In this document: in pieces, positions 5,568-5,961 of the stretch
How positions within the stretch are numbered: position 1 is the first letter of the stretch
Layout of the letters: each line of letters begins with the position of its first letter
NCBI GenBank assembly: GCA_015660155.1
Contig: DQLO01000096.1
Span: forward strand, 1-5,961
Reading direction: 5' to 3'
Length of the DNA stretch: 5,961 bases
Source of the DNA: Verrucomicrobiota bacterium
GTDB taxonomy: Bacteria > Verrucomicrobiota > Verrucomicrobiia > Limisphaerales > UBA1100
Made by a program: the position numbers and the translations under genes
Notes under the pieces: model-generated
Databases searched by the model: none
Told to the model about the DNA's origin: nothing
Seen by the model: the letters and a program-made list of their open reading frames with translations, nothing else

Positions 5568-5961
5568 ATGAAAAAAGCAATCGTACTAACAACTCTGTTT
5601 GCCTTGAGCCTCAGCCTCACCGCTAGCGAAGGCTGGCTGACAAACATTGAAAAAGCCAAGGAATTAGCCAAGAAAGAAGGCAAGACCGTGCTCGTGGAAT
5701 TCACCGGCTCGGATTGGTGCCCCCCGTGCAAAGCGTTGAAAAAGAACGTCTTCGACTCCAAAGAGTTTAAGGCGTACGCCAAGAAAAACCTAGTGCTGGT
5801 TGAGTTAGATTTTCCGCGCGACAAGAGCAAGGTCACCAAGGATCAAGCCGAGTACAATCGCGAGCAAGCCAAAGCCTTTGCTGTCCGCGGCTATCCGACG
5901 ATCATTCTGATGGATGCCAACGGCAAAGAGCTTACGAAAAAAGTGGGTTACGGCCGCACCT
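5568..5961 (+). CDS. Secreted thioredoxin-fold protein, N-terminal part (3' end beyond window)
   Basis: 131 codons are visible before the window ends. Residues 1-20 form a Sec-type signal peptide (MKK start, hydrophobic 'AIVLTTLFALSLSL', likely cleavage after 'TAS'), so the protein acts in the periplasm or outside. The mature part starts 'EGWL', then a lysine/alanine-rich helix, then 'FTGSDWCPPC' (45-54) with the redox pair C51 and C54. 'GYPT' (108-111) holds the cis-proline P110 opposite the active site, and 'LMDANGKEL' follows. This matches the thioredoxin-like (Thioredoxin_7 type) proteins that are common in Verrucomicrobiota; the role is a thiol-disulfide oxidoreductase with unknown partner. 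It begins 46 nt after pyrC on the same strand, with no obvious terminator between, so cotranscription is possible although the functions are unrelated. Confidence 0.88.
   Translation, partial: MKKAIVLTTLFALSLSLTASEGWLTNIEKAKELAKKEGKTVLVEFTGSDWCPPCKALKKNVFDSKEFKAYAKKNLVLVELDFPRDKSKVTKDQAEYNREQAKAFAVRGYPTIILMDANGKELTKKVGYGRT

Noticed and set aside
5213..5839. A 208-codon minus-strand open frame across the end of pyrC and the thioredoxin-like gene
   Set aside because: It is antisense to two well-supported genes, crosses their boundary, and shows no domain or credible start context.
1..5961. CRISPR array, insertion sequence, phage or defence system
   Set aside because: No spaced direct repeats, transposase, integrase or recognisable defence gene is visible; the genes are metabolic or housekeeping.

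Overview
The window looks like a chromosomal segment of a Verrucomicrobiota (PVC-group) bacterium. Reasons are a moderately high G+C content, a Gfo/Idh/MocA oxidoreductase beside a PIG-L deacetylase and a NagB-like protein, a secreted thioredoxin-like protein with a 'TGSDWC' active-site stretch, and weak or missing Shine-Dalgarno sites. The phylum call is an inference from gene style; no rRNA or other marker is present.

Left part, minus strand (about 1-3228). Transcription runs right to left through a Gfo/Idh/MocA oxidoreductase (from TTG 3228), a PIG-L/LmbE N-deacetylase (2194-1391) and a NagB-like sugar isomerase/deaminase (1389-460). Gaps are 2 nt and 1 nt, so this is a tight operon. The activities fit stepwise processing of an N-acetylated amino sugar: oxidation or epimerisation, deacetylation, then deamination/isomerisation. 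The NagB-like protein differs from true glucosamine-6-phosphate deaminase in both the phosphate loop and the catalytic loop, so the real substrate is open. After a 58 nt gap comes seryl-tRNA synthetase (serS, cut by the window's left edge), which appears to have its own promoter giving a leaderless or nearly leaderless mRNA.

Middle (3282-4156). A DUF2064/TIGR04282 nucleotidyltransferase-like gene is divergent from the operon. It converges on a minus-strand tRNA-Gly(TCC) gene with encoded CCA and a strong sigma70-type promoter. Between the two lies an AT-rich inverted-repeat cluster that can form two mutually exclusive hairpins. Between the tRNA promoter and pyrC is an apparent minus-strand 3' gene fragment with no start codon.

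Right part, plus strand (4157-5961). A complete class I dihydroorotase (pyrC, de novo pyrimidine synthesis) is followed after 46 nt by the 5' part of a secreted thioredoxin-fold protein that runs off the window.

Most of the window is ordinary housekeeping sequence. The part most likely to hold something undescribed is the three-gene amino-sugar-like operon with its diverged NagB homologue.
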